A stretch of 64,000 nt of DNA from Bathynomus jamesi (GCA_023014485.1 JAJOZX010001738.1:310001-374000), one strand, 5' to 3'; counted from the stretch's first letter, positions 44,061 through 56,664 are shown. Made by a program: numbers and translations. Notes: generated from the sequence alone by a model not told the origin.

Positions 44061-44086
44061 ACTGTAAAAGTTTTCTCTGAAAAATG

Positions 44087-44090
<4 letters not shown>

Positions 44091-44153
<63 letters not shown>

Positions 44154-44154
44154 C
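44091..44154. repeat. (TA)n(TG)n microsatellite
   Basis: Compound tract like the one at 13494. Confidence 0.95.
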
Positions 44155-44640
44155 TCAGAACAATAGATGAGCCGTGCGTACCTGGCTAAGTGAGGTGGAG
44201 AGCGCAAGAAACCAACTCCAACTCTCTACTTCACCAGGCCAACTCAAGAGGAGGGACAACAGGATTGACCTTCTTGAAATGAGGAATCATCGTGCGGAAC
44301 ATTGAAAAAGTTGAAAGGTGTGTGTGTATATACACTATATCGCGTATCTCTTAATTAATCGATAGTTATTTTATTTGGCTTACACACGAATATTCTACGA
44401 AAATTGAGTACAATTTAAACGTTATTACGTGACTGAGGATTGTTTAAAGTGTCACAAAGTGTTCCAAAAACACAAACCGTCCTCTACTCTCTAAAAATAA
44501 GAGAAAGAAAACCCCAATTCATTTTTGTAAATGTCTTCTAAATGATAAAAAGAAGCAATTTAATGTCAGAGTTTTATGAATAATTGTACGCATAAAATTT
44601 CCAATAATGATAGAAGAGGAACTAAAGAGAGAGAACGTTA
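44155..44640. other. No gene seen
   Basis: No recognisable frame or repeat between the microsatellite and the inverted structure that begins near 44640. Confidence 0.35.
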
Positions 44641-44936
44641 AAAAAAAAACCGTATCGGTACTATGGTTTCTCGTTTTCAGGGGTCTTCACTATCCCGGTT
44701 TTCCGGGACAAAATCGGCCATCGTCCCGGGATCCCGAGATTTCCCGATTTATTGTAAATACGTATGTATGGACAAATAACGATAAATCCCAATATGCGAT
44801 GTTAGCTACACTACTTACGTACGAAAATAAAATAGTTTCAATAGAATTTCATTTAAAAAGTAATTCCACAAAAATAAAAATATAAAAACATTTTCTTTTT
44901 TACAAAAAAAAAAAAGCAAGTTAAATTTTATATATA

Positions 44937-45289
44937 CTAGTACAGTTCCCGTCGCTTCGCTGACGGTTAGACAGGCTAAACTACAAAAAAAGAACGCAGC
45001 CGTGAAAATTTTGAGCTTCACATTGTGTCAACATTTCTGAATCTGGTATCTCCCAAAACCTCCTCACCCCCATTCATGCAACTTAGGGCTAACCCCCTCC
45101 CCTCCCCATTACCCCACCCATCCCCCATTACCCCCACCCCACCCTTCCCCCATTGCTAAACTACAGAAAAGAACAGTCATGAAAATCTTGAGCTTCACAT
45201 AGCCGCCCGTAATACAATTTCTGAATTTTTTTCTCACAATTTTTTCTCACAATTTCTGAAAGTGTGACGGACGGACGGACAGCTCTCTT

Positions 45290-45331
<42 letters not shown>

Positions 45332-45593
45332 TATAGCTCCGCCCATTTTATATCGTGTCTATGATAGAACTCCGCTCATTTTGTCACTATCTTTTATGAC
45401 GTGTCTATAATGTCACTATCTTTCAACCAATCCGGAATAGAACGGTCTCCAGCGGCCTCAGATGACTTCGGAGGCCGACGCCACATAGCCGATGTTCTTC
45501 CTCGGCCTCAATTACCCTTATCCCCCAAGTCTCATCCAAATCTGACCAGTGGTTTGGCCGGCCATACGAAACAAAGAAAGTTCGTAGTATAGA
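44937..45593 (-). mobile_element. Non-autonomous Helitron (minus strand)
   Basis: The 5' end on the minus strand is TCTATACTACGAACTTTC at 45593. The 3' end is a GC-rich hairpin (CCGTCAGCGAAGCGACGGG) followed by AACTGTACTAG ending at 44937. It lies between A and T, as Helitrons do. There is an internal (TA)n tract at 45297-45329. No Rep/helicase. Confidence 0.8.
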
Positions 45594-45675
45594 TTTGTCA
45601 TTATAGTCTTTATGTTTATATTTCTAGATACAGTAGTAAATTAACATAAAACTATTTGAAATAACGTTTTTAGAA

Positions 45676-46070
45676 TCTATACTACACTATAATAAGAGAG
45701 CTGTCCGTCTGTCCGTCACACTTTCAGAAATTGTGAGAAAAAAGTGTGAGAAAAAAATTCAGAAATTGTAAAAAAAATTCAGAAATTGTATTACGGGCGG
45801 CAATGTGAAGCTCAAGATTTTCATAACTGTGTTCTTTTCTGTAGTTTAGCAATGGGGGAAGGGTGGGGGTGGGGGTAATGGGGGAGGGGTGGGGTAATGG
45901 GGAGGGGAGGGGGTTAGCCCCCAAGTTGTATGAATGGGGGTGAGGAGGTTTTGGGAGATACCAGATTCAGGAATGTTGACACAATGTGAAGCTCAAAATT
46001 TTCACGGCTGGGTTCTTTTTTTGTAGTTTAGCCTGTCTAACCGTCAGCGAAGCGGCGGGAACTGTACTAG
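45676..46070 (+). mobile_element. Non-autonomous Helitron (plus strand)
   Basis: 5' TCTATACTACACTATAATAA at 45676; 3' hairpin CCGTCAGCGAAGCGGCGGG, then AACTGTACTAG ending at 46070, with A before and T after. Shares ~370 bp with the inverse of the minus-strand copy, including a G-rich GGGGGTAATGGGG stretch. Confidence 0.8.
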
Positions 46071-46180
46071 TACTTTATAAAACCGGAGAAATCCTGGGAT
46101 TTGCTGCGCTTGTCCCGGGATTTAAGGATCATTTTTCGCCCGGGATCCCGGTTGAGAAACCCTAATCGATACCGTTTTAC

Positions 46181-46769
46181 TTCGAAAGAATATGGGTTTT
46201 CAGGGCTGCGCATATCGTGAAGAAATTTTCTTACGGTGTTGACTAGGAATTAATTATCTTTTGAAATAGGATTTCACGAATTTAATTTCCTGGTGATTCA
46301 CGTCACACCCGAAGAAGATGAAGATGTATGTGCGAAATATTAATGTTCTTACGCTGTTTAGTATGCATATGTTGGAAAGGCGACTTAAACTGGTTCCCAA
46401 ACTAGTTATCGCATACCGGCGTACCGGGCTTCGGTACGCACTGAGGCGACGAAGAACGTACATCTTTTCGCGACAAAGGAATTGAGAAACGAAAGTTTAT
46501 TGCGAATTTCATGTTTGGCGAAATTAATTTTAACGATGTTTGGTGTTTAATTATTCTGGAAATCTTTGGATAAAAAGAACCGTCATCCACTTACATTTCG
46601 TCAAATTAAGACTTAAACCAAGGTGGACAATTCTGTAGCCATTTTTGTTCACGGCGGTGAGGGAAATTTTTAACCGAGGTGCTGCTGAATGCGAGAGATC
46701 AGTTTGTTTATATAAATGGTTAATGAAGAGAAGGATCGAATAATGTCGATATGAAGAAGTGAAACATAA
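46181..46769. other. No gene seen
   Basis: Short frames only; ends at the left terminus of transposon copy 2. Confidence 0.4.
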
Positions 46770-47051
46770 CACTGGTATGCATATGAAATTTGTTTGTCTG
46801 CTGTGAGGGTTTTTTCAACTCATATTATATAATTCGACCATGCTGAATTCGAAAATGACATTGGTTTTCCTCAATCAGGTCAGGTTTTTTCTCTATTGGC
46901 CATTTATTATAAGTCCAATTTTATCTCCAAATTTATTGATTTTTTTAGCTTAAACACTGTAGATACGAGTAATATTATAAGAACACTCGTGAAAAATGAA
47001 AATATTGTGTGAATAAATACTTTTATTCATACAATGAATATGGAAAAAAGT

Positions 47052-49313
47052 TTATTGAGGAAGGAATGAAGTTTTTTTGGCTTTCCGTCTGTGTTTTTCT
47101 TCGGGCACGTCTCGCTTCAAACACCAGCAATAGTCCGCCAGCATATTGATATCCCAGTTTCCCTGGTACCTCTCTTCCATTATTTTGATATCTTGGTGAA
47201 ATCGTTCACCCTGTTCCTCACTATAATCCCCGCAATTTTCAGGAAAATAGTCCAAGTGGGACCACAAAAAGTGCATTTTTATGGACATGCGCGACCCATG
47301 AGCTTTGAAAGCTTCCATCAAGTTTTCGACAACGGACTCGTATTCTGGACTTCTACGCTTGCCAAGAAAATCAGTGACAACTGATTTGAATGCCTGCCAG
47401 GCATTCTTCTCAGTTGGAGTCATTGCGTTTTCGAACTGAGTATCCTTGATCAAAGTTCGAATTTGAGGACCATCAAAAACCCCAGCATTTAGTTTAGCAT
47501 CAGATATATGAGGAAATTTACTCTCGAGATATCGGAATGCTGAACCCTCCTTATTCATTGATTTGATGAAATTTTTCATCAAGCCCAGCTTAATATGAAG
47601 TGGTGGGAGCAAAATCTTTGTTGGTGGTACAAGGGGCAATGAAACGACATTATGCGACCCAGGTTCAAAATTCTCTCTGGATGCCCATTCACGCTGTGCA
47701 TAGTGCTTCTCATCCGCTCGGCTATCCCATTTGCAGAGGAAACATGGGTATTTCGTGTATCCCCTTGCATTCCCAATACAAATGCCACAATCTGAAAAAA
47801 AATGAAAATATTTAAAGAATTTAGAGAATTTGTTCTATCAGATAAAAAAATCTATGCATTGGACTGTATCACTTCTGTGGGGAAGTTAAGTGTTCTTATA
47901 CGCTCTCAAATAACCTTTGGAAAAACAACATAGTCAATAGCAATAGTTTACTTATGATATTAGTATTACCTTCAAATCTCCACAGATCCTCCAGTTATGT
48001 TGGTCGTATACGAGAGCATCCAGTAAAATTTTCATGTTATCGTAGCTATCAGTAAGTTGTACGGAATGTGCTACAGGGACTGATGCAACCCTATTCCCAA
48101 TGTTGAGAAGTACTGCTTTCAAACTTCGTTTAGACGAGTCTATAAATAGCCTCCATTCTGATGCGTTATATGGCAGGCCCAAGGATTCGATTAGCCCCTC
48201 AACATTGCAGCAGTACACTAAGGAAGAGGTATTTTCGTGCACTGCAAAAACTTGCGGAATTCTTCCTCTCGTTTCCTATACCAGGAGAATGTTGTTCCCG
48301 GAGCCAGCAAGTTGTCCTCTCGAAGTCGTGAGCCCAAGATCTCGGCAGCTAATTTGGAAAGTCCTAAATCCCTGGTAAGATCATTAAGTTTGGCCTGGTT
48401 GAGAGGCCTCGGCTCATTTGAAGCGGTATTTTGAGGTATGTACGACTGGGACTGGTCATTGGCATTGGTCATTGATTCATCATCAGAATCATCGAAGTCC
48501 AGGGTTTGAGGTGGGTCGGGTATTGGAATTCCAGGACCATGGGGTACAGGTCTCATAGCAGAAGGAATGTCAGGGTATACAACAATGTGTTTATTCTTCT
48601 TGTTAACTCCTGAAAATAGAAACACAGAAACATGGATATAAAACTTGCATATGAAATAGAAGAAGCATTCAGACAGTGGCGGCTCGTGAGGGAAGGCTGC
48701 GGTCTGTAAGATATGAAATAGGTCGATGGAGTCTGTATATTTTCTTTCTTTTTCATTCATATTGTCCCTTCGGGACAATATGAATGAAAAAGAAAGAAAA
48801 TATACAATCATTGTATATGTAAATGTAACTTGTATAACAATATGTATGTGTAAATGTATTTTCTATAACAATATGTATATGTAAATGTATGATTACCATT
48901 ACGGTGAATATTATGCTATATATGGTGAATATTACATTATGGTGAATATTATGTCAAGTTTCATACGAGGATTTCAAAATATTTAAGAAAAATAAATTTA
49001 TAAGCCCACCTTGGAGGTTTGTCATGCAGAAATAGCAATCTGTCACGTGATCCTTTCCTTCTCTCCAAATCATGGGAATTCCAAAAGGCAAAGATTTCGC
49101 TCTGCCTTTGCTCCATCTTCTCAAATTTTCAATGCACGTCTTGCAGCACATATGAGGGGCGAAATTTTTGTCCTGGTTCCCTAGCTTAATTCCAAAGTAT
49201 GCTCTATACATTGTCTTCACAAATTTAGTGATTTGGGACTGGTTATTTGGCATGGTAACCGTCCCACATATGTAGCAGAATCTATTGGGATCATTTTTAC
49301 ACGCTCTATTCAT
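47052..49313 (-). pseudogene. Zinc-finger transposase-like protein, copy 2, interrupted
   Basis: Starts MNRACKNDPNRFCYICG at 49313. Exon 1 ends CYFCMTNLQ with a donor at AAG/GTGGGC (~49012). The protein resumes at 48610 after TTTTCAG as GVNKKNKHIVVYPDIPSAMR. A second likely intron separates WRICGDLK (donor GTAATAC, ~47970) from the exon starting after TTTTTTCAG (~47790). Frameshifts lie near 48235 (before VHENTSSLVYCC) and ~47758 (before GYTKYPCFLCKWDSR). It ends with LPPLHIKLGLMKNF, SEEQGERFHQD and a basic tail KHRRKAKKTSF. All putative catalytic positions (IDSSK, GDLK, GERFHQD) are retained. Old, non-functional copy. Confidence 0.75.
48734..48806. repeat. Perfect 35-bp-arm hairpin in intron
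   Basis: Arms TGTATATTTTCTTTCTTTTT..CATTGTCCC-like and the exact complement, separated by TTC at 48769-48771. Followed by short tandem repeats (GTATATGTAAATGTA and GGTGAATATTA). It lies inside the first intron of transposon copy 2. Confidence 0.85.
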
Positions 49314-49560
49314 TATGAAATATTTTAGCTATATGCCTGAAAAGTAAAAAAAGATATTATACAAGTGAAACAAGTGATGATAGATGTTACTGTTCTAATT
49401 CCGCTTTGACAAAATCACGAAAACTTCTATTTTACTTGAGGCCATAGCCGGATAACCTGAGCTGATTGAGAAAAACGGATTGCAGATTCGAAATCAGCAG
49501 GAAAAACTCTATAAGAATCACTTACAAAACCCTTGACAGCAAAATTGATGCATACCAGTG

Positions 49561-50020
49561 TAATTATTTTTATTGGTGTACTTATCAAATAATGAGTCCT
49601 CAAATTCGAAAATCTGACCAACACCAGATTCGGTCATCGCCGTAGCTGTGGATAACACGAACACCATTTCCCTATAAACGAAGTGAAGACACTGAGGTCG
49701 AGGGTATCGAAATCCGATGGTGCTGGTAAACAATAATCAAAGGCAATGGACCTCGTGACCCTGGCTCGAGCGTTGTGCCAGTTTTTGTCCCTCCTCATTA
49801 ACTATTTCGTCACATTTTTAACATCTTCCTTTTCTAATTCCGCGTAACTTTTTTGAGTAGTTTTACTCTATTATACGCTATACTGCAAAATGTACACTTT
49901 TTCATATAACGTCCTAATGAATGACGGAATGCTTATACATTTATAGTTTTAATAATAAAAAGACTATTTGCATTTGTATTAAAATTTTTGCTGCTTCAAC
50001 AATAGAAGATTAAATAATTA
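49561..50020. other. Spacer between transposon copies 2 and 3
   Basis: 460 bp of AT-rich sequence with no open frame of note. Confidence 0.4.
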
Positions 50021-52519
50021 CACTGTACAATAGTGAAAAAAAACGGAAATGAGATAGTCATTTTTATGGCTAATTATATGCATAGATTGCGAAAATAACA
50101 CTCATTTATTTGTATCACCCACCGATTTTATGAAAATGACCCTATTTCATTGTATCATTTTGAGAACCACTGGTTCTCTGAACGCATCTTTTACATTTTG
50201 TTCAGTCATGCATATGCTGTGGTGGTGGTGTTCGGCTCTGTGTTTCCACTTTGATTTTATGAAAAAAAAATTCATTAATCATTTAAAACAAAACTGTCAG
50301 CCATATTTTATCATAAATCGGTGCTATAAGTGAGTATTATTGAATAATAGCGATCAAATTATGTATATTTCACCGACAACGTCTAGACTGAGTGAAATTG
50401 CAAATTGATCTATCATTTTCTTATTTTACAGGTTTTTATTGATGTTATGCTACAATGCCTAGAGAGTGCAAAAATTCGCCAGGCAGTTTTTGTTATATTT
50501 GTGGGACATTAACGTTAAAACAGTATAAAAGGAACTTGACTTCTCGTGTGAAAAAGCTTTATGAATTATACTTCGCATGCAAAGTTGGTGATCAGGAAAA
50601 GCACTGGGCGCCTCATATCTACTGTGTGAGATGTACAAGCTCGTTATCTGCATGGTTCAAAGGCACCGGTCCTGGTCAGGGATTCGGTGTCCCAATGGTA
50701 TGGAGAGAGCCGCTGGACCAATCAACTGATTGCTATTTCCGCTTAACGAACATCACATGTTTGAATCTTTTATTTTTCTGAATATACGTCAAATTTGGTG
50801 TTTTTAGCACATTTTACCATATTCTGCTCTGCATAATGTATTACACAATTATGCTATCTTAAGTAGTCAACAATGTCTATTGTCTCACATTACAGGTTGC
50901 AACAGAAAAGGGAAAAAGGCTATAGTCTACCCAAATCTTCGTTCTGCTATGCGTCCTCTGGAACATTCTACAGATATACCCATCCCTCGTCCTCCAGCTG
51001 AAATGCCGACCGATAACACAGACTCTGACAAATCGGAATCAGACGGCGAATGCTATGAAGCTCAAGTTGAGTCCAAGAAAGAACAACATCTCATCACGCA
51101 GCCTGAACTCAATGATTTGGTCCGTGATTTAATACGTACCAAGCAATAAAGTGAACTGCTGGCCTCACGTCTACAAGAATGGAATCTGCTGGCGGAAGAC
51201 GTACGAATTACAGCATTCCAAAAGCGCTCCTTGGAATATTTCACAGTTTCACAGTGAAGAACAATCTTTATTATTGCATTCATATACATGGTCTGTTCGA
51301 TGCTCTGGGTTTGTACTATGAACTGAATCAGTGGAGATTGTGAGATTGTTCATTGATGCATCTCTGTACAGTGTTAAGGGTGTACTGCTACACAATGGGA
51401 ACACAATGCCTTCTGTTCCGATCGTTCATTCAGTCGTCTTGAGAGAAACATATAACAATGTTGCTTTTATTCTCGACTGTATAAAATACAATGAACATGA
51501 ATGGCTTATCTGCGCAGATTTGAAGGTTGTGGCTATTCTCAATGCATTGCAAACTGGCTATACGAAATACATGTGTTTCCTATGCAAGTGGGATAGCCGA
51601 GCAAGGTCTGAACAATACACACGCTCAGTATGGCCGCCGCGAGACAATTCCTCACCTGGATCTTACAGTGTTATTCACGAACCACTAGTACGAAAGGAAA
51701 AGGTTATCTTGCCGCCACTTCACATAAAACTAGGGCTGATGAAACAATTTGCAAAGGCGTTGAAACAGGATAAGCCTGCCTTCAAATATCTAAAGGAAAA
51801 ATTCCCAAAAATAAGTGATGCCAAGATTAAAGAAGGCATATTCGTCGGCCCTCAAATTCGCCAACTTATGCTAGACGAACATTTGAAGCGGTGATGGATG
51901 AGGTTGAGTTGGCAGCCTGGCGTGCATTCAAAAACGTGTGCAGCGGTCTACTAGGAAAATAAATACGACAACTATGCTGCACTTGTGGATCAACTTATCA
52001 ACTCATACCAACTTCTCGGATGTAAGATGTCATTGAAAATTCGTTTTTTGCATTCACATCTCTCATTCTTTCCGGAAAACGCATCTGCTGTTAGCGACGA
52101 ACACGGGGAAAGATTCCACCAGGATATAGCCACAATGGAGAGCCGATACAGAGAGAAGTGGAGTCCTGCTATGCTGGCCGATTTCTGCTGGAATTTAAAG
52201 CGTGACCAACCAGAAGCATCACTCAAACGCCAGCATAAATACAAATAATGAGTTGAAAACAGTATAATACGAGAGTTTTATGTTAATTTTGTGCATATAT
52301 GTTGAAATATAGCAATAATTAAACTGCCATATGATAAAGCCTATCTCTTTATCAATATATTCTTATTTTTTGGTATGAAGATTTTAAGCAGTTATTACAA
52401 AAAACGTGACGTGATAGAAAAAAACTATTTTCAGATTTGGAATCAGCACACTCGAAATATTAAGAATGACCGAATGTTATTCCCGTTTTTTTTCTGAACC
52501 GAAAATTCGTTGTACAGTG
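50021..52519 (+). mobile_element. DNA transposon of uncharacterised zinc-finger protein family, copy 3
   Basis: Left CACTGTACAATAG, right (reverse complement) CACTGTACAACGAA; later shared landmarks are AAAAAAAACGG, GATTCCAAATCTGAAAATAG-type and GTATCAC. Flanking TTA on both sides (50018-50020 and 52520-52522). 2.5 kb, head to head with copy 2. Confidence 0.78.
50455..52248 (+). pseudogene. Zinc-finger transposase-like protein, copy 3, inactivated
   Basis: Starts MPRECKNSPGSFCYICG at 50455. Exon 1 runs to CYFRLTNIT (50758), where the third Cys motif has Arg in place of Cys. An intron-like gap ends in TCACATTACAG at 50895, and the protein resumes as GCNRKGKKAIVYPNLRSAMR. An in-frame TAA follows RTKQ near 51148. 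Further breaks are near 51250, 51890 and 51960. Conserved segments remain: LFIDASLYSVKGVLLHNGN, CADLKVVAIL, MCFLCKWDSR, LPPLHIKLGLMKQF and SDEHGERFHQD. The first intron sits at the same protein position as in copy 2; the second intron of copy 2 is absent. Confidence 0.75.
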
Positions 52520-55500
52520 TTATTAGAGAGCGAATTATTTCTATTTCAAATTGGGAAATTTTCTTTTAATTTTGAGGGAAACTAAAAATTAAATTAAATG
52601 TACGATGTGACCCGTAATTAAAAACGGCAAAATACAGGAATATTCTAATTTTAAAACTGATATGCGGGCACACGCACATATACATATATAACGCACATAT
52701 ACATACATATATATCTATATATAGATAGTCAAAGTTTTGGTGTTTTGGGAGAAACAGGCAGAAGGTCTGATACAAACTTTAAAATATCTCTGTACTGAGG
52801 GTAAACCTTTACACGAAGAAGGCAACTGTTAAATATTTTCAAGCCAAGGCTGACCACAGGCCTCATTTTACCCGAGTTGTAAATATTTGAAGAATAATGA
52901 GGTAACTCCAGGAGTACAAATGAATAGGGCACTGCATCTATTACAGCAGTTGTTCGCAAAATTTTTTTCACTCGCGCCCGCCTTATTAGATAAAAAAAAA
53001 TGACGCAATCCCTTGCCTCCGTTGTTATGGGGACAGTCGCGTGCAGGTTGGTAGTTTGTGACGTAGCGAACTGTGGTGAGCTCAAGTTGTGGTGGAGTCC
53101 AGAATTTTTTTTAATCAGAAATGTAATTCAATACTTTTCTTGACCCATTTAAAATAAGTAACGTTTAATAACTTCAGTAGGCTAACCCTTCACGCACCCC
53201 TTGGAGGCTGCGCACCGTAGTTTGTGGGTCACTGTGTTACGAAACTAAGGATAATTCCCATCACCATAGAAACGGCTCCACAAAATACATTCAAGTCCAT
53301 TCCATATTATCTCCATATTACTGAGGTAATACAAAATCCATAAATATTGAGAAATGTCGGACAAAAATTCCAAAATAATGTTTGTTATTATTTCATAATA
53401 AAATAGATTTTAAAAAAGATATTAAAATCTTTTGAAAATTCGTTTAGCAAAAAAAAAAAAAAAAATCAAAAGCGAAAAAAAAAATGCAAAAATCTAAACA
53501 CTGTACTTATACATTGTACAAATCATCAATTCATATGTAAATGGAAGTGAATCAGAGAGAAATTTCAACCATTTATTAGTAGGTACGTAAAATAGCTCCC
53601 CCGCCAGAAAAATGAAAACCGGATTGTACCTATTTCAGTCGACATTTCAAGGCAGGATTTCAACATTATGATGCTTCCCATTTTCTCTTTCTGTCTTTGA
53701 CCGAAACCACATAAACAACTCCCCAAAAGTGAAATGCTTACAGTACGAAATTAATACACTGTATTAAAGTTTCTATACTGTAAAGCGGATAAAGTCAATA
53801 TACTGCGGACGTTAATTCTGGAACTGGTGCGAAGTGTGAGCGCTAGTCAATGGGAAGAGAGGCCCTCCTAAACACCCACACAGTTGCCATGCCAACCAGC
53901 CTTTGCTGATGAAATAAAGATAATGCATCTCTCGCGAGCCAGTCATGCGAGGCATTTTGCAGAGCATAAAATATACGTATCCTTTACTCGCTCGCGCAGT
54001 TACAAATATGAGTCTGACTGAATTTAATTTCATGATAAATTCATATTCCTTTTACTTATTAAGCCACGTTCTCTGAGGCAAAATTATTACTCATAATAAT
54101 TACCGACCCGAGTAAAACCAGAGAAAAATCTATGGCAATAAATTTACAAAACAATAAATTAAATAAAAAAAAAAGTTTTAAAATTGCGTAAGAGTTTTTT
54201 AATGAGGAAAAGAGTTTAAATAAATGGGACGCCTCTTTTTGGTGTCGCTTTCCAAATACGAAGAAATCATTAGATGTCTTCCGTAATTTGGGTTCTCACC
54301 GAAAACGATCGATAGCATCTTATTCGTCTATGTGATCGAGTCTGTATTTCTAATTAGACTTTATTAAAATTGCTACAGGTTTTTTTTTTTTTTTTTTTTT
54401 ACTTGTAAGTTGTACGTGTTTAACGATGAATTAGTTTTATATTTCCATGCGTCTAAGGTTAATAGAATTAGCGTTTAACATCAATAAGTAAGCCCTATAA
54501 CCTATGTACGAGAACTATATACCAAAAACTTAAAAATATCAAGATTACCACGATATTAACGAAAAATTTGGGCAATTTATATAGGGCCGAACAATAAAGA
54601 ATATTAAAGATATTAAGATTACGGGTAATTCTTCAAATTCTGATCATTGTTTCCAAGACGTCATCATGCTTAGAAGAAAAGTGTGACTGTCTCGGTATTA
54701 ATTAAGAATCTAGTACTCAGTCCGTTGAATTCTTGAGAACGTTTCTTCCGATAAATTCAACGCGTGAATTACAATTAAGAGACGTTGTTGCTATTGAGAA
54801 TGAGATTATAGGAGAGACGAAAGCAAATCGGGATCAATATTTCGAGTATTTAAAGCATACTTTTCGAGTTCTGTAAAAGCCCAGCCTAAAGCAGCACTAC
54901 GGTAGCAAATGAAATAAACTGTAGTTACGCCCTCTACACTGGGTCTTGTCACTGACAGGTAAAAAAACACATTTTAGTGGTTGAATTTTCGTTTTTATGA
55001 CGTACATAAACAATTAACTAGTTTAAATCACGGCCATAAAATATTTAAGTCAATATTTTCATTGAAAAATGCCAAAAATCATCACAAAAGAAAATATTAT
55101 TAATTACTAACAGAAAGCGACATTTAAAGAACTTATTCCTTAATCGAATATTTAAATAAAAGAACGAATTAAAAATCACAAAATATAAAAATGTAAAGGT
55201 CACAGACCCTAAAAATTATATGAATAAATAAAAAAACAAAAAAAAAAACAAAGGGTTTATTATTTAGAATCCCTCCTCAACTTCCCTTCCCTACAAAGCT
55301 CAAAGCAAAAAACTTATTCAAGAATTTAGTGGCAAATATGAATACATAATTCATCCACTAACTTCAATCAACGAACTCGCAACAAAGAGTAAAACAGTGA
55401 AAAATGCGTCTAAAATTTAATAAAATAATATTTCTTCTCAGTTTATTCGTAACGATTATTCATCAAATACGATAAGCACAAAATGATTACACCTTCTTTG

Positions 55501-55520
55501 TTCAGCTTTTGAAAGGTATG
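52520..55520. other. Long stretch without recognised gene
   Basis: No exon or intact element. A possible decayed hAT MITE lies near 52943-53237 (CAGTTGTTCGCAAA at one end, a CACAGTGACCCACAAAC-like complement at the other). Poly-A/T tracts at ~53448-53465 and ~54380-54400. Nothing else could be supported. Confidence 0.35.
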
Positions 55521-55523
55521 CAC

Positions 55524-55880
55524 CACGGTGGCGTAGTGGTTAATATCGCTGACTACGAATCCACGGGTCCGGGTTCGATTCCCTGCGATGGCAGACGGCG
55601 CGCGGGTCACCCAGCTGTTTATCCTTCCATACGATAAAATTGGTCGATAGGTTAATCGGTACCCTCGGTAGCCTAGTAGTTAAGACGCTGGGCTGCTGCT
55701 GCTGCTGCTGCTGCTGCTGATCGGAAAGTCGTGAGATCGAGTCCGGGTGATGACTTTGTAATTTTTGACCACCCGTGATTGGTCGTGGTTCGGACTCCAC
55801 GCTAAGCTATAAATCTAGGGTGAAGCAACGAGCTTAACCTTCGTCAGAATGAACAATTCGGCCAGCAAAACGAAGGTTAC
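55524..55880 (+). mobile_element. Composite SINE with two tRNA-like modules
   Basis: Module 1: A box TGGCGTAGTGG at 55529, B box GGTTCGATTCC at 55572, then CCCAGCTGTTTATCCTTCC. Module 2: A box TAGCCTAGTAG at 55669, B box GAGATCGAGTCC at 55733, then GTGGTTCGGACTCCACG and CTTAACCTTCGTCAGAATG. Module 2 carries nine CTG units at 55693-55719 where the homologue at 37441 has almost none. The full two-module order matches, inverted, the copy at 8341-8580. Confidence 0.8.
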
Positions 55881-56602
55881 CAAGGTAGCGGTCAAATGTG
55901 TGTCAAAATAAGCATCTCAGATTTCATCTATTCTGATGTCAGTTGCGTCAAAAAAGCACGAACGAAGGAATAACTCGTTGCCAAAGAATTGCCGTTTGTT
56001 GATACAGCGATGATCCTCCAATGACTTTCAAATGAAGAAACCAAATCACAAATACGTTGCCAGAAAACCAGTTTGCTCAGTTACGATACGATCCCATTAA
56101 ACCCCGCGTGTATAATCAAGCAAGGAGGAACTAGTGGGAATCAACATCAACATTAAAAAACGTTGGAGAAACGAGAAATATTCGCGCGTGGCTCTACTAC
56201 TAATGGGTAATTGGCACGAATGCTGTTCCAGAGAAAGCCGTCTTCGCGGAAGTCTTTAAAAGAAATTGTCTCGTGCACAGAATCATCCGCTTCGACCTTG
56301 GATTACTGTCCAGTTCTTTTCACGAAAGGTAACACTCAAGATTGATGTAAAAAGAGATCCCTTAATTCACTTCATAAGAAACAGTAAGGTCTTTAAATCA
56401 ATAAGTTTACGAATTAATTAATCTCACTGTAAATCACTTTCTCGAGAAAGTACTCCATTCTTCTAAAAGTACCGCTTACTTATGAACGGTGAGCGAATTC
56501 ACAATAAAACATGAAAAACTAATTACTTACGTGTATAGCTATAATATTAGCAAATTAAGTGTGCGTACAATACAGTTTCATATAAAGCACTATATGGATT
56601 TA

Positions 56603-56606
<4 letters not shown>

Positions 56607-56663
<57 letters not shown>
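56607..56663. repeat. (TA)n microsatellite
   Basis: TA tract abutting the foldback element. Confidence 0.95.

Positions 56664-56664
<1 letters not shown>

Larger units (their letters stand above)
44640..46180. mobile_element. Outer inverted-repeat element hosting two Helitrons (tentative hAT-like)
   Basis: Imperfect inverted ends: left AAAACCGTATCGG, GGTTTCTC and TCCCGG...CCGGG; right, reverse-complemented, AAAACGGTATCG, GGGTTTCTC and CCGGGATCCCGGG. No clean target duplication. The arms enclose two opposed Helitrons. Confidence 0.4.
46770..49560 (-). mobile_element. DNA transposon of uncharacterised zinc-finger protein family, copy 2
   Basis: Ends: left CACTGGTATGCATATGAAAT; right (reverse complement) CACTGGTATGCATCAATTTT. 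Both continue at matching distance with TGCTGA(A/T)TTCGAA and CAATCAG(G/C)TCAGG. Flanking TAA on each side (46767-46769 and 49561-49563). 2.8 kb. The gene is on the minus strand, with two likely introns and frameshifts. Confidence 0.8.

Noticed and set aside
52943..53237. hAT MITE with CAGTTGTTCGCAAA end
   Set aside because: Ends only loosely alike and no target duplication; mentioned as a possibility, not called as a feature.
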